Source of the DNA: Liquidambar formosana
Lineage: Eukaryota; Streptophyta; Magnoliopsida; Saxifragales; Altingiaceae
Reading direction: 5' to 3'
DNA: 64,000 nt
Assembly (NCBI GenBank): GCA_039720395.1
Contig: CM077823.1
Location: 7,492,909 to 7,556,908, forward strand
The notes beneath the pieces are model-generated. The model was not told the origin of the DNA. It searched no databases and saw nothing but the letters and a program-made list of their open reading frames with translations. How positions within the stretch are numbered: the stretch's first letter is position 1; each line of letters begins with the position of its first letter. The position numbers were made by a program, and so were the translations under genes. This document shows, piece after piece, positions 1 to 11,052 of the stretch.

Positions 1-726
1 CATCCTATCTTCTTCATCTTTCTAAAACTTGAAGTGAAATAAAGGATTCTTTTCTTTTTCTCAATTGAATAATTCAAATAAACTCTCAGCATCATATCCC
101 TTCATTTCTTCTCCTATATCTCTTTCATGGTTTCTCAAATCCCTCTCTGCAAACCCCACATTTTCAATTCCCCCATATTGAACTTCCACTATACGTAGTT
201 GTTGGCAAGTAGGTACATTTGCCGCTACATAATTACTAAAGAATGCCTTCTTTACAGGATTAACCTCTCGGAATGATGGTAATAAGTGTACTTTTCTTGG
301 AGTTGCAAGTACGAGATTGTGCTCCTCGACAAATGCACTTACAAACCACTTTGTGGCTGATTTTGGCTTTACAACACTTAGCTTAGCCTTACAACTTGTT
401 TGAAGTTGACCTCTATTTCTTTCAACACTCTTCAACTTTGATTTTCTTTCTTTATGACAAACAAATTGCTTCCAAATCAATTCATTACTACCCTTTTCTA
501 TTTTTAGTTGAATCTCTTCTCATGCTAAATCCTGCTTTCTTTGCATAAGCATTATAAAAAGTATAAGCTTCTACAATTGATTCAAATTCTTGTCTCATTT
601 TAGGTTTCATATAGCCGTCAACATTGGGAATCTTTAATATAGAAGAGGGTTCTTCCAAAACCTGGGTTCAGACGTAGCATTTGAATTAGATTCAATTAAG
701 AGATGCTCTACTTTTTCTTCAGCCAT
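1..726 (-). pseudogene. FAR1/FHY3-related (FRS) or MULE-transposase N-terminal fragment, broken
   Basis: The minus strand opens with an ATG at 724-726 and reads, over several frames, the pattern of a FAR1 DNA-binding domain: FESIVEAYTFYNAYAKKAGF, then FVCHKE, then a Cys-Lys-Ala stretch (near 380-400), KWFVSAFVEEHNL and, near 150, ENVGFAERDLRNHERD. This order matches FAR1-related proteins, transcription factors derived from MuDR/Jittery-type transposases. The frame changes near 640 and again near 492, and TGA at 61-63 plus a further TAG stop the longest open stretch (61-480). Recognisable coding continues to the window edge, so the fragment extends leftward. Immediately upstream of the start codon sits the insertion point of the 740-2736 LTR element. 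I call it a pseudogene. It may be a decayed FRS gene or a decayed MULE transposase; this window cannot separate the two. Confidence 0.72.
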
Positions 727-739
727 TGAGCTATAAATG

Positions 740-1260
740 TGATGCAGATTGCATCGGCATACGCACCATGAGCTGTTGGACGTCTTGCTGCTGAATGGGA
801 ATTCTAATTTATTTAGATATTTTAGGAGTCTTTATTTATTTCATTTTTATTATTGCTTTAAATTAATTAGTTTCCTAGAGAGTTAATTCTTACTTGTTCT
901 AGTAGAACTAGGTTGTCTTGTTTTAGTAGAACTAGGTTTTTCTTCTTACTTGTTTTGGTAGAATTAGGTTTTCTTGTTCTAGTAGAACTAGGTTATCTTG
1001 TTCTAGTAGAACTAGGTTTTTCTTATTAGTTCTCTATATAAAGGGATGTAAGCCTTATGGCAAAGGGTGTTAAGTTGATTATTTGATTAATAATATTGAG
1101 AGAGAGAGTTCTCCTTTATTTTCCTACTTTCGTGTTCTTGAGAGAATATTGATTGTGGTTGCCTACTATCTGGCATTGTTCTTGCGACAATCAACAGATT
1201 GGTGGACGCTTGTTTGTTTTTTGGTGAGCTAGTCTCAACCGCGTAATTTCCGCTGCATCA
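740..1260 (+). repeat. 5' LTR of the 2-kb non-autonomous element
   Basis: 521 bp from TGATGCAG to GCTGCATCA. A TATATAA box lies at 1035-1041. Upstream of it (about 893-1020) the core TAGTAGAACTAGGTT recurs four or five times with small changes, an array that looks like duplicated enhancer-type sequence in U3. Confidence 0.93.
1035..1041 (+). promoter_or_regulatory. TATA box in the 5' LTR
   Basis: TATATAA inside CTCTATATAAAGGG, in the second half of the LTR downstream of the TAGTAGAACTAGG repeats. The same sequence is intact in the 3' LTR. Placement fits the U3/R boundary of a plant LTR. Confidence 0.6.
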
Positions 1261-1262
1261 GT

Positions 1263-1274
1263 TGGTATCAGAGC
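1263..1274 (+). other. Primer-binding site (initiator tRNA-Met type)
   Basis: TGGTATCAGAGC begins two bases after the left LTR. It is the common plant LTR-element sequence complementary to the 3' end of initiator tRNA-Met. Confidence 0.9.
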
Positions 1275-1293
1275 CCAGTTCGTTCTTGCCGTC

Positions 1294-2247
1294 ATGCCAA
1301 GACGGGGAGGAAGACGTGCCGGAGGCCATGAAGCCAATCTGGAGGACGTGTATTATCGCGAGGACATAGCCCAAATTAAACAAGAAATCAAAGATGAGGT
1401 ACGTGCCCTATTCAAGAGTTATTGTCTTGAGCGGTGTCGTAGTCATCGACCTCCATCTCCGCGTTCTATGGACAAAGAGAGTGTTGAGGATGTTTTGGTT
1501 GAGGATGTTTGTGTTGAGGATGTTGTTGTAGAAAATGAATATTTGAATGAAGTTAAAGAAGGTAAGAATTTTGAAGCCATGGAAAAATTTTCTTTAAATA
1601 ATTTTCATGATGCTGAAACTGAAAAATTAGTGGATTTTAATTCTCCACCTATTTTTGATGAGTATGATGATGATGATATTGAGCCAAACATTATTAAAGA
1701 TTTAGAAGGTCAAGAAGATGCTATAACCTGTGAGACACATAATAAAAATTGTTCACGTAATAATTTTTGTTGTCGTGATTTTATAGAGGATGAAGTTTTT
1801 GTCGTTGGAGAGTTGAAGCGTTATGATTTTATTGGAGTTGAATATATTTGTTGTGTTGTTAATGCTTTATTGCCAAAAATTTTGAGTGAGATGAAGGGTG
1901 CAGAGAAAATTTTTTTTGTTATGAAATTTTGGGAAAATAAATTTTGGAGACAATTGAAACAAAAAAGGTTCTCAAAGTATTTATTCAGTTGGAGTGGTCA
2001 TAGGGAGGATGATGCAAGGTGTGGAACGATCACTTTTGTGCAACTGAACCATTGCAGATCAAGCACTCCATCCGCGATATCAGCAGTTACAAGTGTGGTG
2101 GTAGTATTCGTACTCATAGGTTGTTCGATGTCAAGCACTTGGTTCCTTATCATGAAGATATTTCTGAGGATGAGGCTACGAATTCGAGGGCGAATTCTCT
2201 CCAAACAGGGGAGAATGATGCAGATTGCATCGGCATACGCACCATGA
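1294..2247 (+). CDS. Chimeric gag-head/pol-tail reading frame of the non-autonomous element
   Basis: A 317-codon frame opens 20 bases after the PBS with MPRRGGRRAGGHEANLEDVY, the basic N-terminal style of Gypsy Gag proteins. An unusual run of VEDV/VEDVC/VEDVVV repeats (about residues 66-80) and an acidic stretch with DEYDDDD follow. No zinc knuckle or catalytic motif is present. The last third is read out of frame relative to the pol tail: the recognisable integrase C-terminal tail is in the +2 frame (2019-2270). It ends in the 3' LTR. Whether protein is made is unknown; the frame may persist only because the insertion is recent, or it may serve packaging. Confidence 0.5.
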   Translation: MPRRGGRRAGGHEANLEDVYYREDIAQIKQEIKDEVRALFKSYCLERCRSHRPPSPRSMDKESVEDVLVEDVCVEDVVVENEYLNEVKEGKNFEAMEKFSLNNFHDAETEKLVDFNSPPIFDEYDDDDIEPNIIKDLEGQEDAITCETHNKNCSRNNFCCRDFIEDEVFVVGELKRYDFIGVEYICCVVNALLPKILSEMKGAEKIFFVMKFWENKFWRQLKQKRFSKYLFSWSGHREDDARCGTITFVQLNHCRSSTPSAISAVTSVVVVFVLIGCSMSSTWFLIMKIFLRMRLRIRGRILSKQGRMMQIASAYAP

Positions 2248-2736
2248 GCTGTTGGACGTCTTGCTGCTGAATGGGAATTCTAATTTATTTAGATATTTTA
2301 GGAGTCTTTATTTATTTCATTTTTATTATTGCTTTAAATTAATTAGTTTCCTAGAAAGTTAATTCTTACTTGTTCTAGTAGAACTAGGTTGTCTTGTTTT
2401 AGTAGAACTAGGTTTTTCTTCTTACTTGTTTTGGTAGAATTAGGTTTTCTTGTTCTAGTAGAACTAGGTTATCTTGTTCTAGTAGAATTAGGTTTTTCTT
2501 ATTAGTTCTCTATATAAAGGGATGTAAGCCTTATGGCAAAGGGTGTTAAGTTGATTATTTGATTAATAATATTGAGAGAGAGAGTTCTCCTTTATTTTCC
2601 TACTTTCGTGTTCTTGAGAGAATATTGATTGTGGTTGCCTACTATCTGGCATTGTTCTTGCGACAATCAACAGATTGGTGGACGCTTGTTTGTTTTTTGG
2701 TGAGCTAGTCTCAACCGCGTAATTTCCGCTGCATCA
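2216..2736 (+). repeat. 3' LTR of the 2-kb non-autonomous element
   Basis: 521 bp, same ends as the left copy. By eye it differs at two positions: the first A/G after CCTAGA and one C/T in the last TAGAACTAGG unit. That is about 0.4 percent, so insertion was recent. Confidence 0.93.
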
Positions 2737-2741
2737 AAATG

Positions 2742-4443
2742 AGAGTAAATTTTTTTATAAAAAAAATTTTAAAAAGTTTACCAAAAAAAAGAGAGTAAAT
2801 CAAAATAGTTTACATACCATGGAGTCAATGATTCATATTAGCTATCATCAGACATAAGGGATGGCAAACACAATTGTATAACACAATCCTAACATAGTTA
2901 TGAAATCTGAACCATAAAAACACAAACATAATTTTAAAATAATTTCAATTAATGAAACTGTTAAACCAAGTTTTTGTAAGTAGACTGATTTTATCTATTA
3001 AGAAGGTATGATGTTTAGGATGCTATTCTAATAGTAATTCTGATAGATTTTTATTATAAATATTTAATATTTATTTTTTAATAAGTTGAGCATAGAACTA
3101 AGTTCTGTGTTGTTCATTTAACGTTTCCTTTAGGTGACTATTAAACCAATAGTTATATATCTAAACAGTGGTGAGAGTTATGATGCTGATCGAAAGGAGT
3201 GGGTGGTGAGTTCAATTCCTTCAGTTTTTTGGATGCCTCATAGAAAATGATAAAGCGTAAATCAATCCTTTAAATTGGAGTCATTATCAAGTGAACAGAG
3301 TCACTACAAACAATTTAAATTCATAAAAAAATAATAGTAAATTATTGAACAACATTCAGCAATGGAGCTAGAAATTTTTGGGTACGTGTAAATTATTATT
3401 TTAAGAAAAAAAAAATCATATTGAGGCTACTTGCAAGATCCTAATTTTTTTTTTTTTTTAATGTAGAAAGAAAAAATGGCAAAAAAAAAAAAAAAAAGGT
3501 TATAAGCCCTAAAAAAAATGGCATGTTTTAGCGGGGCAAAAGAAAAATAAAAATTCCAGATCCATAGGTAGAGTGCCCTTACCGGTGATAACTAGTAATC
3601 TCTTGTTTCGTCGCCGATAAGAGGGAGGTTGCACTCGACTGAGGAGAGAAACGGGATGAAAAAAGAAAAAAAAAATGAGAACATGAGAAAGAGAGAGAGA
3701 GAGAGAAACAGCTAAATGAGAAGAGGAGAGAGAAGTTACCATTGTTGAGTTTGCTCCGGTGATGGAAGTTTGCTTTGGCGATGGTAGATTTCAGTGAGAT
3801 TAGTGAGAGAGAGAGAGGGCAACCAAAAAGGTTCTTCAGCTTCTGAATGAAGAATGAATAATCAAAGTGCTGATGAATGAAGAATGAATTAAAAAGTTTA
3901 AAAATTTTGATCTTGCTATTATTACATTCAACGCACACTTTTTCCAAAGAATGGAAAAAGGTGAAAAAAGGCTGTCACTCTAAAAAGGTTTTTAACTTTC
4001 CTTGGGCATTCCCTAGCCGTTGGATGATATCCAACGCTTGCAATTCAATTTGTCTCGGAACAGCCAAACGAACCATCCCGGATTCGATCAACTCTGTATA
4101 ACATATATAAATATATATATGATTATATATATAATTATATGTTTATATTAATATATTATACTCCATAGATAAGTATTATTGAGTAAATAATAATACTTTC
4201 AATAAAGTTATTACCTTTTACCAAAAAAAAAAAAAACTGAGAACTGGACCATTTTTGTCGATCCGGTCCAATACAATTTTCAGTTCGGTTCCGGTCCAAT
4301 ATTTGAGGTCCCGAATTAATTCTGTCCTGTCCAGATATACCCCCGGCCTGGACCGATTTGCACCCCTACTTGTAGTAGTGTAAATATCATATAGCTTGTT
4401 ATATTGAATGCTAGGTTTGCCCTGATAGTGTGAACTGAAGTGG
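2742..4443. other. Intergenic AT-rich DNA, no gene seen
   Basis: Poly-A/T runs, a (GA)n tract near 3690-3710 and low-complexity frames only. A weak tRNA-like stretch with a box-B-like GAGTTCAATTCC lies near 3180-3230 and may be a SINE relic. Near 4250-4370 a GGTCCGGT-rich block ends in GATTTGCACCCCTAC, which resembles the terminal inverted repeat of hAT-type elements; I could not find the opposite end. Confidence 0.4.
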
Positions 4444-5339
4444 CATCATGTAACGCCCCAAAATTTATAAACCGTAACACGTACAATTTTTTTATGAGCT
4501 CAGTACAAATAAACCTTTTCAAAAATACATTCCATTTGAAAATACAGAGTGTTGCGCAGCTGCGAGTAGCGATGGTTAACCCAAAACTCATCATCAATAT
4601 ACATTGGCCAACCAAATGAATAAAATTACATCAATTTTAAATAAAAATAAATGTACACGATAACTTCTCCAAATCTCGGCCCCAATTCTACTACGTGCCT
4701 CCAACAATTATTACCTGAAAATATATTAGGGTGAGCGAACAACAGTCCAGTAGGAAATCTAATTCCCATATAATAAATAATGTTTCAAAAATCACATGCA
4801 AGCATTTATATATTCAAAATAATATATAAATTAAATAATATGAACTCCAAATCCTCAACCTCAAATATAATCCAACTGTCAATTAAATCAACCATCATAA
4901 TCCATGACGTCAAATAATATAACCATTAATAATTATCACCTGCATAAATCAAATCTTAACATATGCTTCAAAATAATCATCATTCACCGTACAAGAATTA
5001 AACCCCCTACCTCAAAACTGAGTGAATAAAATGATTAACCGCCACTGTAGACGCATAAATTTACTCAAAAATATAAAATCTATACTCGCATACGTGGGAT
5101 TGGAACTCCATGATCCGGCAAGGGAGAGTCGGCCTCTGCCTTTCTCGCTTCCTCCCTGCTCCTTCTTCTTTCTCTCCTTCTCTTCTTCTCTATTTATTGC
5201 CCTGTTTCTCACTCACGTCCCTATCTCCCTTCCTCTCTCTTCATTAATTTTTTTCTTCTTTTCTTTCTTCTCTTCTCACGCACTCTCTGCCAAATCCCGT
5301 CCCTTTCCAATCTTCTCTTTCTTTTTCTTCTTTTCTCAC

Positions 5340-5840
5340 TGTAAATACGCTATATCTACTGCATATAGCACTCAATAACAGGTCCAAGGACATACCTTAA
5401 GCGGAAGAAACCCGAGGATGTTTGTCGGTTGTTGTTACAAGCTCCACGTAGTCGCTGCACGAATGGCTGCTCCTCCACTGCGAGTCTGACCTCCGTGTAT
5501 GCTCCTCAATGTCGTAATAGCCGTAGGGATCGCTACTAGAGTCCTCCCACGCAATCCACACTACCAAATCCACTAGGCAACAATGGTGATCCTAGAGAGA
5601 GAATACTAGAGAGAGAACAATGGAGGCTGCTGTGTTCTGTGTTGTGGTGTGTCTCCATCACTTAAGAGAGACATTCATTATATATATGCCCCTATTCCAC
5701 AGTCCAAACCCTAGCAAGAGTTGGTTTCCAAGTGCAATTAGGAAACCTCATGGAATAGGGGACTTAACCACTGGGTCCAGCACCCACACGTGGGCGGACC
5801 ATGGGTTTGGGTCACAACCCAATGACCCATATTTTTAACA
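5340..5840 (-). repeat. 3' LTR of the Copia element
   Basis: 501 bp from TGTAAATACGC to TTTTTAACA on the plus strand. It pairs with 12870-13370 at roughly 98 percent identity by eye. Confidence 0.95.
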
Positions 5841-5852
5841 TCTCTCACTCGC

Positions 5853-6930
5853 CCACGTAGGGTGAGTTATCTCCATAATTTCTCTATCTCTCAATATTCA
5901 TCTCCTTATACAGGAAATGGAGCGTGCGACCTCACGAGAAGAACATACAACTACAGGAGCGTAAATGTTAAGTATCACCAAACTAACAAGAACGCATCAC
6001 TCGAAAGTATCTCGCATATGCCCCAGACAATTCATAAAACACCGAATAAGCACTCTCTAATCCCTCGTATAAACATAAAAGCAGTGCTGTATCCCACATA
6101 TGTAATGTACCCATGTCTCATATCGTAACAAAATACGACATAGACGCTGCGCAGCTAATGAGTCACAAAACATGGTGTAGTATCAAATCGTCTTCCCTAA
6201 GCCCTCCTGCCAATTCAATTCAACTCAACTGCTTTCCTAGACATGCCCCCATAAGACCGAATTGTTTCCTGGCCTTTGGAAAACACGCTAAAGTAGCGTC
6301 ATCAAGCATCCTCTTCATGACATAGTCTCAGGTCAAAAAGGGTATAGAGTTGGATCATAGCGATCCATGTGGCTCACACAGTGATGAAGCAGGGATCCAT
6401 TCATCACTCCTACCATCGGTCGACATAAAGCACATACAGTATGAAATGTATGCTATGGCGTTTAACTCATAAACATGAGCATGTCACTATAAGTAAAAGC
6501 AAAAGAACGCCATACGAATCTTAGTCCAGTCGCTACTCAAGCGCCTGACCTGAGTTTTCCAGCCCAGTCGCTCTTTCAGCGCCTGTCTGAAATCTCACAT
6601 TCGGCTATTAAGCGGGCTACATAGAGTTTATGGAAAAACTCTATGATCGATCTAATAGAGATCTCATCTTAGCTCAATCTAAGGCGACATATAATATATA
6701 GCAAGTGTATATCTTGCTCGCCAACTAGGCACCAAAGATATAAATGTCTCATCTTGCTTGCTAACTCAGCGCCAAGGTGAATCACCCGTGTGAGTGGGTC
6801 GATTCAAGCCCGGTGACATTACAAGGATGTGTGTACAAATGATATAAACAACCCATGTACTAAAACGAAAGGAATAAATATCATATCTCAATAATAATAA
6901 TGTCAATTACAACTGAATTGTCTAAACATA
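5853..6930 (-). other. Non-coding 3' region of the Copia element
   Basis: About 1.1 kb between the pol stop and the 3' LTR, with no coding similarity. Near 6520-6600 and 6700-6790 short phrases recur (AGTCGCTxxTxxAGCGCCTG; TCTTGCTxGCxAACTxxGCxCCAA), giving an internal repeat texture. I see no gene. Confidence 0.6.
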
Positions 6931-9900
6931 TCAAATCCTACGTAATCCCATACTCCTGATGTGAGAAAGGAAAACATCTCTAGCAATAGGCTTAGTCAAA
7001 GGATCAGCCACCATGCTACTAGTGGAGATATGCCTCAGGACAACTTCCCGACGCGCAACCATATCTCGAATGAAGTGAAATCTAATGTCAATGTGTTTGG
7101 ATCTACCATGATACTTGGGATCCTTCACATAGGCTAGGGCTGACGTACTATCTGAATATACGACCACAGCTTCCTCTGCATGAGCTGTAATGCCTAAACT
7201 CTGTAGGAACCTCCTCAACCAAACTGCTTCCTGAACAGCTGCTGAACATGCTATGTACTCCGACTCCATTGTGGAAAGGGCTACGCAAGTTTGTTTCTTG
7301 CTACACCAAGAAATAGCTCCACCTCCAAGGATAAAAATATAACCCGAGGTGGACTTGCGCCCTAACTTCTCACCAGCCCAATCTGCATCACTATAACCCC
7401 TCAGTCTCAAGTCTCCACCCTAGTAACAAAGGACGAGGTCGGCTGCTCCACGTAGGTATCGAAAGATTCTTTTCACTGCTTCCCAATGAGCGCGTCCAGG
7501 GTCACTTTGAAATCGGCTGATAATACCAACTGCATGACTGATATCTGGACGCGTGCACATCATCGCGTACATCAGACTTCCTATTGCAGATGCATATGGC
7601 GTAGTGGACATCTGATTCTTTTCCTCTTCAGTTTTAGGACAATGGTCTAAAGATAAGGCACAGTTCTTTTCCATTGGAGTGTCAATGGGTTTGGAGTTAT
7701 GCATGCGAAAACGTTCAAAAATCTTCCTAATGTAAGTCTCTTGAGACAAACCGAGAAACTTCTTAGAACGATCTCTAACAATCTTAACTCCCAGCACATA
7801 ATTTGCTTCACCCATGTCCTTCATCTCAAAAGTAGAGGACAGCCACTTCTTAGTGGCGAATATAGACTCCATATCGTTCCCAGCAAGAAGGATGTCGTTA
7901 ACATACAAAGAAAGAATAAGGATTTTTCCATTGGACCATTTCAGATATACTCAATGGTCTTGTTCAATCATCTCAAAACCCACAGAGGTAATAGAATCAT
8001 GAAACCTAAAATACCACTGCCTAGACGATTGCTTGAGGCCATAAATGGAACGTTTGAGACGGCACACTTTGCGCTCTAGTCCCTTGACCTCAAAACCCAT
8101 GGGTTGATCCATATAGATCTCTTCGTTTAGTTCTCCATTGAGAAATGCGGTCTTAACATCCATTTGGAAAAGTTCCAAATCCAACTGTGCGACAATAGCT
8201 AGGATAAGGCGAACAGATGCAAACCTCACCACTGGGGAGAATGTATCCTCATAATCAATACCCTTACGTTGGGTATAGCCTTTCGCAACAAGGCGTGCCT
8301 TATACTTGTCGATTGAACCATCTGCCTTGCGTTTAATTTTCAAAACCCACTTGTTTCCAATGGTCTTACGCCCAGGTGGAAGATCAACCAACTCCCAGAC
8401 CTTATTCTTGTCCATAGAGCTCATCTCAACCTGCATAGCAATTATCCACTCATCTCTAGCATGAGAAGAAAGCGCTTCTATATAAGAAGCCGGCTCATCA
8501 TCTTCTCTAGGACCACATAGGAAGATATCCCCCTCAATCTCAAAATGACGACGAGGAATATTTCCTCGTTTACTCCTGCGCACTTTGGATTCTTGGTTTT
8601 GCGGGACAATTTCCTGCAAAACACCCTGCGGGATACTCCCACTGGGTTGAAGACCACTCCCACTATCTTCAGCGACTACAGGATAAGGAACCAATTCCCC
8701 ACCCTCGCTCGAAGATGGTAAGATGTCTTCACTTTCCTCTATTTCATAAAGGTCAATATCCCTTTTAGTGTCGCCCATGCTAGGAAAATCATTCTCTATG
8801 AAATCAACATCGCGCGACTCTATTTCAGTCATTCCTCCATTAGGGTGTTCACCATACATTACATAACCTTTTGAGCTATCGGAATATCGGATAAAAATAT
8901 GTTTCCTAGCTCTAGGGCCTAATTTCCCATACTTATGGGAGGTACTGTGAACAAAACCAGCTGAACCCCAAGGGCGCAAATGCTCCAAATTAGGCTTTTC
9001 GCCATGCCACAGCTCATAAGGGGTTGAGGAAACTGACTAAGAAGGCATTCTATTTAAGATGTAGGCAGCAGTCATAAGCGCATCCCCCCAAAAGGATATA
9101 GGGAGATTAGCTTGTGCCATCATCGATCTAGCCATATCTAGAAGTGTTCTATTCCTTCTCTCCGCCACGCCATTTTGCTGCGGGGTATCAGGAATAGTAA
9201 GTTGTCTGCGTATCCCCTTTTCCTCGCACAATTCCTTAAATTGATTGGAAAGATACTCGCGTCCTCGATCTGTCCTTAGAGCTTTCAAGCTCCTATCTGT
9301 CTGATTCTCAACCTCTGCTACAAAGCGTTTGAAACAATCCAAAGCTTCATATCGATGAGCGATCAGATGGACATAACCATATCGCGTGTAATCATCAATA
9401 AAAGTGAGGAAATAAGAGGCGCCATGACGTGCCTTAACATTCATAGGTCCGCAAATGTCTGAGTGAATTAATTCTAATGGTTGAGTAGCTCTTCTAGCCT
9501 TACCAAAAGGCTTCCTACATGCTTTTCCAGCCAAACAAGGCTCACATACAGGCAGGTCAACCTTAGCGAGTGGGCCTAAGAGGCCCGCTCGAGCTAATCT
9601 AGTCATCCTATCACATCTTATATGTCCAAGTCTAGCATGCCAAGTTACAGAATCTATATTCTTATTAGCATCAGCAGTATAGGATAAAGAGTAAACAGAA
9701 TCATCCAAATCAACTTTATAAAAATTATTTGATAATAAACCATGTCCAAAAACAATTCCTCCTAAAAGAATATCCAAACCATGACCACTGAAATTAAAAG
9801 AATATCCATCCTCTAATAGTGCTAAAACAGAAAGTAGATTATACTGGATCCCAGGCACATATAACACATTGTGCAGAAGTAAAGTGCGCCTCGTGCGCAA

Positions 9901-11001
9901 ATGAAGCTGATAAGAACCAACTCCAAGAGCTTCTTCACTAGTGCCGTTTCCCATGTAAACTCTATGTGTGCCAGACGGAACGCGGTGATAATCTACACAC
10001 CCTACTCGATCTCTCGCTATATGCTTGGTTGCTCCTGTGTCTACAATCCAATTAGGGAGAGAATGAGCAACTAGAACATGAGAATATACAAAAATGGAGA
10101 GAGTATTAGGTGTAGAGGATACCTGCTTCTACTCAGTGCAATCACTGGCGAAGTGACCCATCTTGTTACAATTGTAGCACCTCACTTTGGACATATCTCT
10201 TTTTCCACCACGCTTGCCACGACGCTTGAATTTCTTATTGCCAGCCCCTTTAGGCGCATTATTGCCAGCCCCTTTAGGCGCATTTCTGCCTGCCCCACCC
10301 TGCTTGTACTGTTTCCCTTGTCCATTGCGCCTAGGCACATTTCCTTGGCGCTTGCCACTCTGGGCGATAAGGGTAGCAGCTCGGGTCGCCTCTAGGCGCT
10401 CCGCTTCAAGCTCACAATGACGCGAGATATCCTGGAAGTTCTTAATGTTCTCATTATGCGTCATGATCTGTTTCATGTGCACCCATGAATCAGGCAGGGA
10501 ACGAATAACAGCTTGCACCTGTTGCTCATCAGTGAGATCATTCCCAGCAGCCTTAAGGTCTCGAATCATACTAGACATCGTCCTCAGATGTTCAGTCATC
10601 GAGTGCTTGGGATCCTTTCTGTACATCTCGAACTTCAGAACCAGACTCCTAAGTCTAGTAGTAGATGTACCACCAAAGGCAATTTTCAGCTGTTCCCATA
10701 TTTCCTTGGCAGTTGGGTAGTTCTCATACTCCCCAATGAGATCATCATGCATGCAGTTCAACATGGTATACCGCGCACGACGATCTTTCTTAAACCAAGC
10801 CTGGTAGGTTTCTTGCCTACGGCGGAATTCTCCCACTGGTGCCCCATCCTGAAGTTGTGGGGCATCCATGGAGGTGGTCAAGGTATCAATCAGATCTATT
10901 TCATTCAGGAGGTAGGTGATCTTCCTATGCCATATGTCATAATTGGTCCCAACTAGTTTGTCAGCCTGACTTAGTTCAACAGCTAGGTTCTTGGTTGCCA
11001 T
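6931..11001 (-). pseudogene. Copia gag-pol polyprotein with four stops and a mutated RT active site
   Basis: One reading frame spans the interval. The likely start MATKNLAVELSQ is at 11001; the longer frame from 11052 adds 17 residues. Gag has a zinc knuckle CYNCNKMGHFASDC (about 10139-10181). Protease shows VDTGATKH (about 10022-10045). Integrase shows the HARLGH...CEPCLAGK zinc site and an Asp-Asp-Glu core with SDICGP, TDRGREYL and GVAERRNR. RT runs from about 8500 to 7420 and RNase H with [10 protein letters not shown] and [11 protein letters not shown] to 6931. In-frame stops lie at 10129-10131, 9037-9039, 7951-7953 and 7420-7422. The RT box reads YVND instead of YxDD: codon 7897-7899 is AAC, one G-to-A step from GAC, so the polymerase would be inactive even with readthrough. 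The normal single-frame organisation argues that the stops are decay, not recoding. Confidence 0.93.
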
Positions 11002-11052
11002 CACTACATTCAAGAATTGCGCAAGGGTGGATATTATTATACACACATCCAT

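Larger units (their letters stand above)
740..2736 (+). mobile_element. Young non-autonomous Gypsy-derived LTR retrotransposon, 1997 bp
   Basis: Two 521-bp direct repeats, TG...CA, bound the element and differ at only two sites in my alignment. The 5-bp target duplication AAATG is perfect (735-739 and 2737-2741). A tRNA-iMet type primer-binding site follows the left LTR and a polypurine stretch (about 2205-2215) precedes the right one. The 955-bp interior joins a gag-like N terminus to the last codons of a Gypsy pol (HLVPYHEDISEDEA then NSRANSLQTGENDA, frame of 2019-2270), so protease, RT, RNase H and most of integrase are absent. It must have moved using enzymes from an autonomous relative. 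Orientation is plus. Confidence 0.93.

Noticed and set aside
3509..3947. Overlapping frames of 77 and 122 aa on the minus strand
   Set aside because: They read GA/CT microsatellite and T-rich runs; no similarity to any family.
5022..5378. 118-aa open frame rich in Ser/Phe
   Set aside because: Pure CT-rich low-complexity DNA in the solo LTR; no domain, and it runs into the Copia LTR.
7699..8079. Plus-strand frame of 126 aa inside the Copia pol region
   Set aside because: Shadow of the minus-strand RT reading frame; no independent support.
10078..10956. Several plus-strand frames over the Copia gag
   Set aside because: Antisense shadows of gag; no domain, and gag has a zinc knuckle and the expected context.
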